From the NCBI RefSeq assembly GCF_900112645.1, contig NZ_FOMO01000001.1, forward strand, positions 372,001 to 436,000: a stretch of DNA of 64,000 nt. Direction: 5' to 3'. This document shows, in pieces, positions 1 through 9,959 of the stretch. Positions within the stretch are counted from its first letter, which is position 1. Every line of letters starts with the position of its first letter. The stretch is from Phytopseudomonas straminea. Lineage in GTDB: Bacteria; Pseudomonadota; Gammaproteobacteria; Pseudomonadales; Pseudomonadaceae. The position numbers and the translations under genes are program-made. A model generated the notes under the pieces. The model made no database searches and was not told the DNA's origin. It saw nothing but the letters and a program-made list of their open reading frames with translations.

Positions 1-1119
1 TCGCGGCACATTGCCCTCGACCAGGCCGGTATAGCCCTGTAACCCGGTTTGTTGCAGTGCCTCGCCAGCGAGCAGACGCCGGCCACCGATGCGCTGCTTT
101 AGCAGGCTGGCAGCGTCGAGACCACGCGGATTGTCCTCCAGTGTCATAGCGACGAGCACCTGCTTGTCGGGCGACTGGCCAACCACTTGCTGCGGCTCGT
201 TGATTATGCTCCAGCTCTTGGCGAACGCCAGGGTGAAATCCAGATCGCGGTGATAGAAGCGCTCGCCGCGGCGAATGCCGCTCTCGGCCGAATCGCCGAA
301 CGGCAGGCCCTGCAGATGCTTGAGAAAGGCCTCGCGGTTGACCTCCTGCTGCCCGCCGACCAGCGCACGCGCTGGGCCGATCACCTGCTGCAGGCGCCGG
401 TCGTTGTCCGGGTGAGTGTCGAACAGACCGTGATAGCTGCCCACCGGCTGCTGCTCACCACGCGCAGCGGCCTGGTCGCGGGCGAAGTCCTCCTGCAACT
501 TGAGCACCTTGACCACCTCGATCATCGCCTGTGGGTCGTAACCAGCGCGGGCCAGATACTGGGCGCCAAGGCCGTCGGCCTCCAGCTCCATGTCACGGCC
601 ATAGCCGCGTACCACGGCATTGCCCAGCACACCGGTCACGTCCGCCGCGGCCCCTACTCCGGTGCCCATGGCCACCGCCTGGCCGAGGATTCCCCAGGCG
701 GTCGATTGGCTTTGCTGACGCACACCGTGGCGAGCGGTCACGTGACCGACCTCATGGCCGAGCACGGCCGCCAGCTCGGCCTCGGAACTCAGGTAAGTCA
801 TCAAACCGCGATGAATATAGATGTAGCCGCCTGGCAGCGCGAAGGCATTGATGTCCGGGCTGTCGATCACCGTGAAGTGATAATCCAGCTGGCCGCGGTG
901 GCTGTGTCGCGCCACACGCTCGCCGACCTGCTGCACATAGGCTTGCAAGGCCTCATCGGGATAACGCGGGTATTGCTTGAGAATCTGCTGATGGGCGTCG
1001 CGGCCGATGGACAGCTCCTGGGATTCGCTCATCATCACGAAGTCGGTGCGCCCAGTGGCCGGATTCACCGCACAGCCGGCCAGGGTCGCCAGCATCAGAA
1101 TCAGCAGGCACAGCTTCAT
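1..1119 (-). CDS. M48-family zinc metallopeptidase lipoprotein (C-terminus beyond window)
   Basis: The - strand reads open from an ATG at 1119 to the window edge, giving 373 codons without a stop, so the C-terminus is missing. The N-terminus is a lipoprotein signal with the lipobox LAGC, predicting an outer-membrane or periplasmic lipoprotein. The zinc motif HEVGH is at about residues 122-126, and a downstream MELEAD supplies the likely third ligand. This is the M48 (BepA/LoiP-like) family, which degrades or helps assemble envelope proteins. The start overlaps the stop of the upstream nuclease gene by 4 nt (ATGA), so the two are probably translationally coupled. Which M48 subfamily it belongs to cannot be settled from the part seen. 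Confidence 0.88.
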   Translation of the reverse strand, partial: MKLCLLILMLATLAGCAVNPATGRTDFVMMSESQELSIGRDAHQQILKQYPRYPDEALQAYVQQVGERVARHSHRGQLDYHFTVIDSPDINAFALPGGYIYIHRGLMTYLSSEAELAAVLGHEVGHVTARHGVRQQSQSTAWGILGQAVAMGTGVGAAADVTGVLGNAVVRGYGRDMELEADGLGAQYLARAGYDPQAMIEVVKVLKLQEDFARDQAAARGEQQPVGSYHGLFDTHPDNDRRLQQVIGPARALVGGQQEVNREAFLKHLQGLPFGDSAESGIRRGERFYHRDLDFTLAFAKSWSIINEPQQVVGQSPDKQVLVAMTLEDNPRGLDAASLLKQRIGGRRLLAGEALQQTGLQGYTGLVEGNVPR

Positions 1120-1910
1120 CGCTGCACCTCCAGCATGGCGCCATGGGTTAGCGGCAACAGCCAGCGCGCCTGGCCGACCTTGAGGCCGCCGCGGGAGCGG
1201 TCGACCACCCAGCCACGCGCTTCTACGCGCTTGCCCTGTAGATCGCGAAGATCCGCTGCGGCAAAGGTATCCAGCACCTGAGGTGCAATACGCAGCACCA
1301 CCGAGTTGCCCAGCTCGATCCACAAGCCGCCACGATTACGATCGACACGCTGCACCTGGCCTTCGAGCAACACGAAGCCGCCGCTGCGTATCGCGCGGGC
1401 CGGCAACGGCCGCAGTTGCGCCCAAAGCCCAGCGCGAGCACTGCGCGCCTGGCGCTCGGCTTCAAGCTGGCAGTTCACCAGGCTGACATTGGGGGTGATC
1501 GCTACCAGCTGGCCATAGCCCTCGGCGAGCAGTTGCGCCTCCAGATTGTTGCCGGCGCGGTCGTAGAGATGGGCCAGGGTTCGCCCATAGCGATCCTGCC
1601 GCTCGACACCGACCTTTACGCCCACCCGGCCGCCATTGGCGGCGACCAGCGCGGTGAGGCGCTCACGGGCGGCCTCGGCGAAGGGCTCGGCCGGCCTGCC
1701 CTTGCGCGCCAGTTCGGGGGCGTTGATGCCGATCAGCCGCACGCTGCGACCATCGGCCAGGCGCACGGTGTCGCCATCCACCACCCGCTGCACCTTGGCC
1801 TGGGGCAGCTTGCCGGGCGCCGGGCAGAACGCATGAGCGGGAAGGCAAAAGACAGAAACGAAAAAGGCGCCCACCAGGGACGCCTTTTTCAATGATGCGA
1901 AAACAGCCAT
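1116..1910 (-). CDS. Thermonuclease-family (SNase) secreted nuclease
   Basis: This encodes 264 aa. I chose the ATG at 1910 because it opens directly onto a Sec signal peptide (MAVFASLKK, a hydrophobic stretch, then PAHA). An in-frame upstream start would extend into rpmE and destroy the signal. The SNase fold is shown by VDGDTVRL, RLIGINAPEL and RYGRTLAHLY, which carry the expected metal-binding Asp and catalytic Arg/Glu positions. About 100 extra C-terminal residues follow the core domain. The likely role is a Ca-dependent periplasmic or secreted DNA/RNA endonuclease. It lies between rpmE and an M48 protease gene, with a 4-nt overlap with the latter. The substrate is unknown. Confidence 0.85.
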   Translation of the reverse strand: MAVFASLKKASLVGAFFVSVFCLPAHAFCPAPGKLPQAKVQRVVDGDTVRLADGRSVRLIGINAPELARKGRPAEPFAEAARERLTALVAANGGRVGVKVGVERQDRYGRTLAHLYDRAGNNLEAQLLAEGYGQLVAITPNVSLVNCQLEAERQARSARAGLWAQLRPLPARAIRSGGFVLLEGQVQRVDRNRGGLWIELGNSVVLRIAPQVLDTFAAADLRDLQGKRVEARGWVVDRSRGGLKVGQARWLLPLTHGAMLEVQR

Positions 1911-1936
1911 GTGGGCCTCTTTCGCTGCTCGGTCGC

Positions 1937-2149
1937 TTACTTGGCGCCGAACACACCGAAACGCTGCTTGAAGCGATCGATACGGCCGCCGGTGTCCAGC
2001 ACCTTCTGCTTGCCGGTGTAGAACGGGTGGCACTCGGAGCACACGTCCAGGCTCAGGGGCTTGCCCAGAGTGGAGCGGGTCTTGATGACGTTACCGCAGC
2101 TGCAGGTGGCGTCAATGGCGACGTATTCCGGATGGATATCGGCTTTCAT
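1937..2149 (-). CDS. rpmE: 50S ribosomal protein L31 (zinc-binding form)
   Basis: The 70-aa product begins [10 protein letters not shown] and contains the CSCG and CSECHPF cysteine pairs that mark the zinc-containing (C+) form of L31. It is a peripheral protein of the large ribosomal subunit that bridges to the 30S head. A GAGGAAG Shine-Dalgarno precedes the ATG. It is divergent from priA across a 220-bp gap, the usual Pseudomonas arrangement. C+ L31 genes are often paired with a zinc-free paralogue under Zur control elsewhere in the genome; no Zur box was identified here. Confidence 0.97.
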   Translation of the reverse strand: MKADIHPEYVAIDATCSCGNVIKTRSTLGKPLSLDVCSECHPFYTGKQKVLDTGGRIDRFKQRFGVFGAK

Positions 2150-2369
2150 GATTCTTCCTCAGATTTTGTGCCGCCACCCGACACTATTGTCAGGTACCGC
2201 ACTTAGGTTGGCCGCGGATCATACCAGAGCCGGGCCACGATGCAACTCGCCTGCGGCTACCGACCGTCGCGCCAACCTATCGCAAACTCTGGTTTCAGAC
2301 CGTGAAAGCAACGTAGGTTGTTTTTCAGGGGCCTGCTAAGATCGCGCCTCGCCTGCCTGGAGCCCTTGC

Positions 2370-4589
2370 GTGCCTGACGTCATCCTGCGACTCGCCCTGC
2401 CCTCGCCACTGCGCCGGCTATTCGACTATCTCGCCCCGCGTGGCGTATCGGCCCGCGACCTGCAGCCTGGCGCGCGGCTGCGCGTGCCCTTCGGCCGCCG
2501 CGAGATGATCGGCGTGTTGATCGAGGTCAGCGATCACAGCGAGGTGCCGGCCGACAAGCTCAAGCCCGCCCTCGAGCTGCTCGATCTGCAAGCCCCGGTG
2601 CCGCCAGCGCTGATGCGCCTATGCCAATGGACCGCACAGTATTACCAGCACAGTCTTGGCGACACCCTGAGCTGGGCGCTGCCGGTGCTGCTGCGCCAGG
2701 GCGAACCGGCCGAAGCGCGCCAGGAACGCTTCTGGCTGATAGCCAAGGACGCTCGCCTGGACGACCCGCGCCTGGCCCGCGCACCGCGTCAGCGCGAAGC
2801 CCTGAAGACAATCGCCCAGCACCCCCACGGCGTCGCCCACCAACTGCTCAGCCAGCTGCAGATCAACCGCGACAGCCTGCAATTGCTGCAGGAGAAGGGC
2901 CTGGTGCGTGTCGAAGTGCGCCGCCTGAGCAGCCCGGAACGCCACGGCAACTGGCTGGCCCAGCCGGAGCTGCCGCTCAATACCGAGCAGCGCGCGGCCG
3001 CGGAGGCGGTGCGCGCCGGCTTCGACGGGTTCAATGCCTTCCTGCTGGCCGGCGTGACCGGCAGCGGCAAGACCGAGGTCTACCTGCAACTGATCCGCGA
3101 GACCCTGGAAGCCGGCAAGCAGGCGCTGGTGCTGATTCCCGAAATCAACCTGGGCCCGCAGACCCTGGCGCGCTTCGAGCGGCGCTTCAATGCGCGCATC
3201 GCCCTGCTGCACTCGGCGGTCAACGACCGCGAGCGCCTGGATGCCTGGCTGGCAGCGCGCGACGGCGAGGCCGACATTATCATCGGTACCCGCTCGGCGC
3301 TGTTCACTCCCATGAAGCGTCCGGGGCTGGTCATCATCGACGAGGAGCACGACGCCTCCTATAAGCAGCAGGAAGGCCTGCGCTACCACGCCCGCGACCT
3401 GGCCGTGGTGCGCGCCCACCAGGAAAACGTACCGATCGTGCTCGGCTCGGCCACGCCGTCACTGGAGAGCCTGCACAACGCCCACAGCGGCCGCTACGCC
3501 CTGCTGCGCATGAACCAGCGTGCCGGCGGTGCCCAACCACCGCGCTTCCTGCGCCTGGACATCAAGAGCCGCCCGCTGGATGCTGGCATGTCGCCACCAC
3601 TGCAGCAGGCCATCACCCAGACCCTGGCCGCCGGCCAGCAGGTGCTGGTGTTTCTCAACCGCCGAGGTTTTGCGCCGACGCTGTTGTGCCACGAATGCGG
3701 CTGGCTGTCCGAATGCCCGCGCTGCGACGCGCGCATGACCGTGCACCAGCGCAGCCGCGAGCTGCGCTGCCACCATTGCGGCCACGCCGAACGCCAGCCG
3801 AGCAACTGCCCGAGCTGCAACAACGTCGACCTGCGCCCGGTGGGCGCCGGCACCGAGCGCGCCGAAGAAAGGCTGGAGATTCTCTTCCCCGACGTTCCCG
3901 TACTGCGCGTCGACCGCGACAGCACCTCGCGCAAGGAGGCGATGAATACGCTGTTCAACACAGTACAGCGCGGCGAATCCTGCATCCTGGTCGGCACCCA
4001 GATGCTCGCCAAAGGTCACCACTTCCCGCGCGTCACCTTGGTGGCGATCCTCGATGCCGACGGCGGGTTGTTCTCCGCCGACTTCCGCGCCAGCGAACGC
4101 ATGGCCCAGCTGATCGTCCAGGTCGCCGGCCGCGCAGGCCGCGCCGAGGAGCCGGGCAAGGTGATCATTCAAAGCCATCTGGCCGACCACCCGCTGCTCG
4201 TGCAACTCACCGAGCAGGGTTATTTCGCCTTTGCCGATCAGGCCCTGAGCGAGCGGCGCGCGGCCGGCCTGCCGCCGTTCTGCCACCTGGCGCTGCTGCG
4301 CGCCGAGGCGCACAAGCCCGGCCAGGCCGAGAGTTTTCTCGAAGATGCCTGCAGCGAGGCCGAGCACTTGCTGAACGAACTGGCGCTCAGCGGCATCGAA
4401 CTGCTGGGCCCGGTGCCCGCGCCCATGGAGCGGCGCGCCGGACGCTACCGCGCGCAATTGCTGCTGCAGGGCAACGCCCGTGCGCCGCTGCACAAGCTGC
4501 TGGCGCACTGGCTGCTGATCCTGGAAAGCCTGCCCAGCGGCCGCGCGGTGCGCTGGTCGCTGGATGTGGACCCTATCGACCTGTTCTGA
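2370..4589 (+). CDS. priA: Primosomal protein N', replication restart helicase PriA
   Basis: PriA is a 739-aa superfamily 2 DNA helicase that recognises stalled or collapsed forks and reloads the replicative helicase. The N-terminal DNA-binding domain ([10 protein letters not shown]) is followed by Walker A (GVTGSGKTE, about residue 228), the DEEH box (IIDEEHDAS), a zinc-binding module with eight cysteines at about residues 440-482 (CHECG, CPRCD, CHHCG, CPSC), and the C-terminal helicase lobe. The start is GTG; no upstream in-frame ATG fits the conserved N-terminus. It is followed by argS 142 bp downstream, which has its own -10 element. Confidence 0.97.
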   Translation: MPDVILRLALPSPLRRLFDYLAPRGVSARDLQPGARLRVPFGRREMIGVLIEVSDHSEVPADKLKPALELLDLQAPVPPALMRLCQWTAQYYQHSLGDTLSWALPVLLRQGEPAEARQERFWLIAKDARLDDPRLARAPRQREALKTIAQHPHGVAHQLLSQLQINRDSLQLLQEKGLVRVEVRRLSSPERHGNWLAQPELPLNTEQRAAAEAVRAGFDGFNAFLLAGVTGSGKTEVYLQLIRETLEAGKQALVLIPEINLGPQTLARFERRFNARIALLHSAVNDRERLDAWLAARDGEADIIIGTRSALFTPMKRPGLVIIDEEHDASYKQQEGLRYHARDLAVVRAHQENVPIVLGSATPSLESLHNAHSGRYALLRMNQRAGGAQPPRFLRLDIKSRPLDAGMSPPLQQAITQTLAAGQQVLVFLNRRGFAPTLLCHECGWLSECPRCDARMTVHQRSRELRCHHCGHAERQPSNCPSCNNVDLRPVGAGTERAEERLEILFPDVPVLRVDRDSTSRKEAMNTLFNTVQRGESCILVGTQMLAKGHHFPRVTLVAILDADGGLFSADFRASERMAQLIVQVAGRAGRAEEPGKVIIQSHLADHPLLVQLTEQGYFAFADQALSERRAAGLPPFCHLALLRAEAHKPGQAESFLEDACSEAEHLLNELALSGIELLGPVPAPMERRAGRYRAQLLLQGNARAPLHKLLAHWLLILESLPSGRAVRWSLDVDPIDLF

Positions 4590-4665
4590 GCACCCGACTC
4601 TCATCCAGAGACAACTGCCACGCGCTTTTCCTTGCCGCCGGTGGCCTGCAACCTACGGCTGCTTT

Positions 4666-4671
4666 TATAAT
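4666..4671 (+). promoter_or_regulatory. Candidate -10 element of the argS promoter
   Basis: A perfect TATAAT sits 60 bp upstream of the argS ATG in the priA-argS gap. The -35 region at 17-bp spacing is poor, so only the -10 is convincing. The expected start of transcription near 4678 gives a leader of roughly 54 nt. This is inferred from sequence only. Confidence 0.4.
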
Positions 4672-4731
4672 GCGCAGTTTTCCACCCACGCTTTCGAGCG
4701 GCGCCGCACCTCGCGGCCGAACGAGCAGACC

Positions 4732-6471
4732 ATGAAAGACAGCATTCGCCACCTGATCCAGCAAGCCCTGACCCGCCTGACCGCCGAAGGCGTGCTGCCC
4801 GACGGCCTGAGCCCGACGATTCAGGTGGAGAACACCCGGGACAAGACCCACGGTGACTTCGCCAGCAACATCGCCATGATGCTGGCCAAGCCGGCCGGCA
4901 TGAAGCCACGCGACCTGGCCCAGAAACTGATCGACGCCCTGCCGGCCGATGCGCAGATCAGCAAGGTCGAGATCGCCGGCCCCGGCTTTCTCAACTTCTT
5001 CCAGAACAGCGACGCCCTGGCCGAGCGCCTGGAAGCGGCCCTGGCCGACGAGCACCTCGGCGTGCGCAAGAACGGCCCGGCGCAGCGCGTGGTCGTCGAC
5101 CTGTCCTCGCCGAACCTGGCCAAGGAAATGCACGTCGGCCACCTGCGCTCGACCATCATCGGCGACGCCGTGGCTCGGGTGCTGGAGTTCCTCGGTGACG
5201 AGGTGATCCGCCAGAACCACGTCGGCGACTGGGGCACCCAGTTCGGCATGCTGCTGGCTTTCATGGAAGAGAACCCGGCCGCCGCGGAAAGCGAGCTGGC
5301 CGACCTGGAGGGCTTCTACCGCGCCGCCAAGAAGCGCTTCGACGAGTCGCCGGAATTCGCCGAGCGCGCCCGCGCCCTGGTCGTCGATTTGCAAGCCGGC
5401 GAGCCGGAGTGCATGCGCCTGTGGAACCGCTTCAACGCCATTTCCCTGAGCCACTGCCAGAAGGCCTACGACCGCCTGGGCGTCAAGCTGACCCCGGCCG
5501 ACGTCAAGGGCGAAAGCGCCTACAACGCGGATCTCGCCAACGTGGTCGCCGACCTGCGCAGCAAGGGCCTGCTCACCGAGGACAACGGCGCCCAGTGCGT
5601 TTTCCTCGACGAGTACAAGAACGCCGAAGGCAACCCGCTGCCGGTGATCGTGCAGAAGGCCGGCGGCGGCTACCTGTATTCGACCACCGACCTGGCGGCC
5701 ATGCGTTACCGCAGCCAGGTGCTCAAGGCCGACCGCGCGCTGTACTTCGTCGACCAGCGCCAGGCCCTGCACTTCCAGATGGCCTTCGAAGTCGCCCGCC
5801 GCGCCGGTTTCGTGCACGAAGGTATGGACCTGGAGCACATGGGCTTCGGCACCATGAACGGCGCCGATGGCCGCCCGTTCAAGACCCGCGACGGCGGCAC
5901 CGTGAAGCTGATCGACCTGCTCGACGAAGCCGAATCGCGCGCCTACGAACTGGTCAAGGCCAAGAACCCGGAGCTCGACGAAGCCGAGCTGCGCCAGATC
6001 GCTCGCGCAGTGGGCATCGGCGCGGTGAAATACGCCGACCTGTCCAAGCACCGCACCAGCGACTACAGCTTCAACTTCGAGCTGATGCTGAGCTTCGAGG
6101 GCAACACCGCGCCCTACCTGCTGTACGCCTACACCCGTACCGCGAGCATCTTCCGCAAGCTGGGCAAGGGCATCGAGGACATCGGTGGCCACATCGAACT
6201 TCACGCCCCCCAGGAAATCGAACTGGCCGGCAAGCTGGCGCAGTTCGGTGAAGTGCTGGGCAGTGTCGCCGACAAGGGCACGCCGCACCTGCTGTGCGCC
6301 TACCTGTACGACGTCGCCGGGCTGTTCTCCAGCTTCTACGAGCATTGTCCGGTACTCAGCGCCGAGGACGAAGGCACCCGCCAGAGCCGCCTGCGCCTGG
6401 CCGGCCTGACTCGCCGCACCCTCAAGCAAGGCCTGGAACTGCTGGGCCTGGAAACCCTGGAGCGCATGTAA
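4732..6471 (+). CDS. argS: Arginyl-tRNA synthetase
   Basis: The 579-aa class I aminoacyl-tRNA synthetase charges tRNA-Arg. The ATG at 4732 was chosen because it begins the conserved [13 protein letters not shown]; an open extension upstream runs into priA and lacks family similarity. The N-terminal Add-1 domain (residues 1 to about 90) recognises the tRNA D-loop. The HIGH motif appears as HVGHLRS near residue 134. The C-terminal DALR anticodon-binding domain covers about the last 120 residues. The stop TAA is directly followed by the GTG start of the SPOR gene, so the two are co-transcribed and probably coupled in translation. Confidence 0.97.
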   Translation: MKDSIRHLIQQALTRLTAEGVLPDGLSPTIQVENTRDKTHGDFASNIAMMLAKPAGMKPRDLAQKLIDALPADAQISKVEIAGPGFLNFFQNSDALAERLEAALADEHLGVRKNGPAQRVVVDLSSPNLAKEMHVGHLRSTIIGDAVARVLEFLGDEVIRQNHVGDWGTQFGMLLAFMEENPAAAESELADLEGFYRAAKKRFDESPEFAERARALVVDLQAGEPECMRLWNRFNAISLSHCQKAYDRLGVKLTPADVKGESAYNADLANVVADLRSKGLLTEDNGAQCVFLDEYKNAEGNPLPVIVQKAGGGYLYSTTDLAAMRYRSQVLKADRALYFVDQRQALHFQMAFEVARRAGFVHEGMDLEHMGFGTMNGADGRPFKTRDGGTVKLIDLLDEAESRAYELVKAKNPELDEAELRQIARAVGIGAVKYADLSKHRTSDYSFNFELMLSFEGNTAPYLLYAYTRTASIFRKLGKGIEDIGGHIELHAPQEIELAGKLAQFGEVLGSVADKGTPHLLCAYLYDVAGLFSSFYEHCPVLSAEDEGTRQSRLRLAGLTRRTLKQGLELLGLETLERM

Positions 6472-7176
6472 GTGGCAGCCCGCAAGAAGCCAGCACCCAA
6501 GCGCGGCGCCAGTCGCTACAAGGCCCCGAGCAAACGCCCGGTACCCGGCTGGATCTGGCTAGCCTGCGGCCTGGCCGTGGGCGTGTTCGTCACCCTGCTG
6601 CTCAACCTCAAGCCGGGCGACGACGCAGTCAAGCGCGAAAAGCCCCAGCCTGAGCGCAGCACCGCCGCCAAGCCCAAACCGACGCCAACCACCAGCAGCC
6701 AGGAGCCGGGCAAGCCCAAGTACGACTTCTACACCCTGCTGCCGGAGTCGGAGGTCATCGTGCCGCCCGATGCCGTACCGCCGCCTACCACGCCGACGCC
6801 CGAGCAGAAGCCAGTCACGCCCGAGGAAGCCGCCAAGATCGACGCTGCCCGCGCCCAGGCCGCGCTCAACGGCGAAACCCCGCCGCCCGCGCCTCCGGTC
6901 ACCAAGCCGGCGGAAGCGAGCCAGGCGCCGCTGACCACCCAGTTCTTCCTGCAGGCCGGCTCCTTCCCGAGCAAGGACAAGGCCGAAAGCATGCGCGCGC
7001 AGATCATCCTGCTCGGCCAGAACGTGCGCGTGGAATCCGGCACCGTGCAGGACAAGACCTGGCACCGCGTGCTTGTCGGCCCCTTCGCCAACCGCGAACA
7101 ACTGGCCAGCGCCCAGAAGACTCTGGCGGCCGGCGGTTTCGGCAATCTGCTTTTACAGCAGCGCCAGCTACGCTGA
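6472..7176 (+). CDS. ftsN: SPOR-domain inner-membrane protein, FtsN-like
   Basis: This encodes 234 aa with a GTG start immediately after the argS stop. The layout is that of FtsN: a short basic cytoplasmic tail (MAARKKPAPKRG), one transmembrane helix at about residues 26-45, a Pro/Lys-rich periplasmic linker, and a C-terminal SPOR domain (about residues 157-232, TQFFLQAGSF to the end) that binds denuded glycan at the septum. The position argS-ftsN-hslVU is conserved in Pseudomonas and enterics. It is a late divisome activator by family. The essential periplasmic helices of E. coli FtsN were not verified, so the name rests on architecture and synteny. Confidence 0.8.
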   Translation: MAARKKPAPKRGASRYKAPSKRPVPGWIWLACGLAVGVFVTLLLNLKPGDDAVKREKPQPERSTAAKPKPTPTTSSQEPGKPKYDFYTLLPESEVIVPPDAVPPPTTPTPEQKPVTPEEAAKIDAARAQAALNGETPPPAPPVTKPAEASQAPLTTQFFLQAGSFPSKDKAESMRAQIILLGQNVRVESGTVQDKTWHRVLVGPFANREQLASAQKTLAAGGFGNLLLQQRQLR

Positions 7177-7185
7177 TCGCCTTTA

Positions 7186-7330
7186 ATAGGCGATTGGAAA
7201 ACTACCTGCGTTGCCGCTGCTTCGTTAAAACAGGCTAAAAAATGCTCATTTACAACACGTAAACTGCGCTTTTTTAGCCTGTTTTGCCTCGCATCGGCGG
7301 CCTCGCCTACGCTTTTCAATGGCCTGCTAA
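7186..7330. repeat. ~145-bp imperfect palindrome with a perfect 16-bp inner inverted repeat
   Basis: The core arms at 7227-7242 and 7270-7285 are perfect reverse complements (AAAACAGGCTAAAAAA and its partner). The 27-nt centre holds a further TTTAC-AACAC-GTAAA hairpin. Flanking sequence is also roughly self-complementary, for example GAAAA..GCCG near 7191-7217 against its inverse near 7290-7316. The arms are A/T-rich compared with their surroundings. It lies wholly between the SPOR gene and hslV. It looks like a MITE-like or REP-like insertion, or a strong bidirectional terminator; function is inferred only. Confidence 0.7.
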
Positions 7331-7414
7331 CCCGCCGCCGGTTGAAAAACCGCGGCGGGCCCCCATCTGAGTTTTCATCAGGGCCATTTCGCCCCGCAGC
7401 GTGGAGACTCTCCC

Positions 7415-7951
7415 TTGACCACCATCGTTTCAGTCCGCCGCCATGGCAAAGTCGTCATGGGTGGCGACGGCCAGGTTTCGCTCGGCAATACCGTGATGAA
7501 AGGCAACGCCAAGAAGGTTCGCCGCCTTTACCACGGTCAGGTGATCGCCGGTTTCGCCGGTGCCACTGCCGACGCCTTCACCCTGTTCGAGCGTTTCGAA
7601 GCGCAACTCGAGAAGCACCAGGGCCATCTGGTGCGCGCCGCCGTCGAACTGGCCAAGGACTGGCGTACCGATCGTTCCCTCAGCCGCCTGGAAGCCATGC
7701 TCGCCGTGGCCAACAAGGACGCCTCGCTGATCATCACCGGCAATGGTGACGTGGTCGAACCCGAGCACGGCCTGATCGCCATGGGTTCCGGTGGCGGCTT
7801 CGCCCAGGCTGCGGCCCTCGCGCTGCTGCAAAAAGGCAGCGACGAACTGGGCGCCCGCGAGATCGCCGAAACCGCGCTGAACATCGCTGGCTCGATCTGC
7901 GTGTTCACCAACCAGAACCTGACCATCGAGGAGCTGGACTCGGCTATTTAA
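7415..7951 (+). CDS. hslV: ATP-dependent protease proteolytic subunit HslV
   Basis: HslV is the 178-aa threonine peptidase that forms the double hexameric core of the HslVU (ClpQY) heat-shock protease. The start is TTG at 7415, which places the conserved TTIVSVRR directly after the initiator so that Thr2 becomes the catalytic N-terminal nucleophile after Met removal. No ATG or GTG in frame would give this N-terminus. The [14 protein letters not shown] stretch and the ending EELDSAI are typical. hslU follows 24 bp downstream. The leader contains a large palindromic element. Confidence 0.97.
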   Translation: MTTIVSVRRHGKVVMGGDGQVSLGNTVMKGNAKKVRRLYHGQVIAGFAGATADAFTLFERFEAQLEKHQGHLVRAAVELAKDWRTDRSLSRLEAMLAVANKDASLIITGNGDVVEPEHGLIAMGSGGGFAQAAALALLQKGSDELGAREIAETALNIAGSICVFTNQNLTIEELDSAI

Positions 7952-7975
7952 GCCAGTCCGGATCGGAGCCCGCCC

Positions 7976-9316
7976 ATGTCCATGACACCCCGCGAGATCG
8001 TTCACGAACTCAATCGCCACATCATTGGCCAGGACGACGCCAAGCGCGCCGTGGCCATCGCCCTGCGCAACCGCTGGCGGCGCATGCAGCTGCCGGCCGA
8101 GCTGCGCGCCGAGGTCACGCCGAAGAACATCCTGATGATCGGCCCAACCGGCGTCGGCAAGACCGAAATCGCCCGCCGCCTGGCCAAGCTGGCCAACGCG
8201 CCGTTCCTCAAGGTCGAAGCCACCAAGTTCACCGAGGTCGGCTACGTCGGCCGTGACGTCGAGTCGATCATTCGCGACCTCGCCGATGCCGCCTTGAAGA
8301 TGCTGCGCGAGCAGGAAATCATCCGCGTGCGTCACCGCGCCGAAGACGCCGCCGAAGACCGCATCCTCGACGCTCTGCTGCCACCGGCACGCACCGGCTT
8401 CGCCGAGGAAGCGGCGTCAGGCAGCGACTCGAACACCCGTCAGCTGTTTCGCAAGCGTCTGCGCGAAGGCCAGCTGGACGACAAGGAAATCGACATCGAA
8501 GTGGCCGACAGCCCGGCCGGCATCGAGATCATGACCCCACCCGGCATGGAAGAAATGACCAGCCAGTTGCAGAACCTGTTCTCCAACATGGGCAAGGGCA
8601 AGAAGAAGAGCCGCAAGCTCAAGGTCAAGGACGCCCTGAAACTGGTGCGTGACGAGGAAGCCGGTCGCCTGGTCAACGAAGAAGAACTCAAGGCCAAGGC
8701 CCTGGAGGCCGTCGAGCAGCACGGCATCGTGTTCATCGACGAGATCGACAAGGTGGCCAAGCGCGCCAATGCCGGCGGCGCCGACGTGTCCCGCGAAGGC
8801 GTGCAGCGCGACCTGCTGCCGCTGATCGAAGGCTGCACCGTGAACACCAAGCTGGGCATGGTCAAGACCGACCATATCCTGTTCATCGCCTCAGGCGCCT
8901 TCCACCTCAGCAAGCCGAGCGACCTGGTGCCGGAGCTGCAGGGCCGCCTGCCGATTCGTGTCGAGCTCAAGGCACTGAGCCCGCAAGACTTCGAGCGCAT
9001 CCTCAGCGAGCCCCATGCGTCGCTCACCGAGCAGTACGTGGCGCTGCTGCAGACCGAGGGCCTGGGCGTCGAGTTCGTCGACAAGGGCATCAAGCGTATC
9101 GCCGAGATCGCCTGGCAAGTCAACGAGAAGACCGAGAACATCGGTGCTCGTCGCTTGCACACCCTGCTCGAGCGTCTGCTCGAAGAGGTGTCGTTCAGCG
9201 CGGCGGACCTCGCCGGCCAGCAAAGCGGCGAGACCATTCGCATCGACGCCGCCTATGTGAACAGCCACTTGGGCGAGCTGGCCCAAGACGAAGACCTGTC
9301 CCGCTACATTCTCTGA
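7976..9316 (+). CDS. hslU: ATP-dependent protease ATPase subunit HslU
   Basis: HslU is a 446-aa AAA+ unfoldase that delivers substrates to HslV. It starts [19 protein letters not shown]. Walker A is GPTGVGKTE at about residue 58 and Walker B is VFIDEIDK at about residue 252. The variable I-domain lies between them, and the C-terminus ends in SRYIL, the tail that inserts into HslV. It is the second gene of a two-gene operon closed by a strong hairpin terminator 10 bp after the stop. Confidence 0.97.
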   Translation: MSMTPREIVHELNRHIIGQDDAKRAVAIALRNRWRRMQLPAELRAEVTPKNILMIGPTGVGKTEIARRLAKLANAPFLKVEATKFTEVGYVGRDVESIIRDLADAALKMLREQEIIRVRHRAEDAAEDRILDALLPPARTGFAEEAASGSDSNTRQLFRKRLREGQLDDKEIDIEVADSPAGIEIMTPPGMEEMTSQLQNLFSNMGKGKKKSRKLKVKDALKLVRDEEAGRLVNEEELKAKALEAVEQHGIVFIDEIDKVAKRANAGGADVSREGVQRDLLPLIEGCTVNTKLGMVKTDHILFIASGAFHLSKPSDLVPELQGRLPIRVELKALSPQDFERILSEPHASLTEQYVALLQTEGLGVEFVDKGIKRIAEIAWQVNEKTENIGARRLHTLLERLLEEVSFSAADLAGQQSGETIRIDAAYVNSHLGELAQDEDLSRYIL

Positions 9317-9326
9317 TAGCCTGACC

Positions 9327-9354
9327 CTGCACGGCGCCGCCTGGCGCCGTGCAG
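9327..9354 (+). terminator. Rho-independent terminator of hslVU
   Basis: A 12-bp GC-rich stem (9327-9338 with 9343-9354) with a GCCT tetraloop is followed by TCTTTC. It starts 10 bp after the hslU stop codon. Confidence 0.85.
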
Positions 9355-9379
9355 TCTTTCAGCCCGCCTGGAGCCCGTC

Positions 9380-9751
9380 GTGCTCATCCCCACTTCGATC
9401 AAGCTGCACAAGGCCTCGCGCATTCTGGAGCTGCATTACGGCAGCGACAGTTATCGGCTGCCCGCCGAGTTTCTGCGCGTGCATTCGCCGTCGGCCGAAG
9501 TGCAGGGCCACGGCAAGCCCATCCTGCAGACCGGCAAGCTGAATGTCGCATTGATTGGCATCGAACCGGCCGGCAACTACGCCCTCAAGCTGACCTTCGA
9601 CGACGGCCACGACAGCGGGCTGTTCAGCTGGGATTATCTGCACCAACTGGCTCTGCGCCAGGACGAACTCTGGCGTGATTATCTGGACGCCCTGGCCGCA
9701 GCCGGTCAGTCCCGCGACCCGAACGAGTCGGTCGTACGCCTGATACTCTGA
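9380..9751 (+). CDS. DUF971 (GBBH-like N-terminal domain) protein
   Basis: This is a 123-aa conserved protein beginning MLIPTSIKLHKASR with a GTG start. The single domain is DUF971, the small beta-rich zinc-associated fold also found at the N-terminus of gamma-butyrobetaine hydroxylase. The core FDDGHDSGLFSWDYL is present. The function of stand-alone forms is not established; links to Fe-S assembly have been suggested for relatives. It lies between the hslVU terminator and the PHA cluster, a placement conserved in Pseudomonas. Confidence 0.8.
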   Translation: MLIPTSIKLHKASRILELHYGSDSYRLPAEFLRVHSPSAEVQGHGKPILQTGKLNVALIGIEPAGNYALKLTFDDGHDSGLFSWDYLHQLALRQDELWRDYLDALAAAGQSRDPNESVVRLIL

Positions 9752-9789
9752 CGCCGTTCAGATCGTCGTTTTCCCACCCCGCCCCCACC

Positions 9790-9805
9790 TGGCCGATCTT
9801 GCGCT
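9790..9805 (+). promoter_or_regulatory. Weak sigma54-like site upstream of phaC1
   Basis: TGGCCGATCTTGCGCT carries GG and GC at the correct 12-bp phasing for a -24/-12 promoter, but matches the rest of the consensus poorly. A sigma54 promoter has been proposed upstream of phaC1 in P. aeruginosa (recalled literature). It lies 155 bp before the phaC1 ATG. Confidence is low. Confidence 0.25.
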
Positions 9806-9959
9806 AGCGTCTAAACTCGGGTAACCAGAGCATTTCAGGTTCACCCGCCATCCTCTGGATGCTGCAAGCGCCACTACCACTGCCAATCGCAAGCCTCGCC
9901 AGGATCGACGTCATGGCTAAAGCCAATGGCTGCCTGCGCGGGCAAAGGGAGCGTTGTCG

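Noticed and set aside
187..1281. Long + strand open frame (364 codons)
   Set aside because: It is antisense to a well-defined M48 protease and nuclease on the - strand with HEVGH and signal peptides; no family resemblance in the + frame.
7174..7197. GATCGCCT-TTAAT-AGGCGATT hairpin after the SPOR gene as terminator
   Set aside because: No T-tract follows; it may be part of the palindromic element or its flank, so not listed separately.
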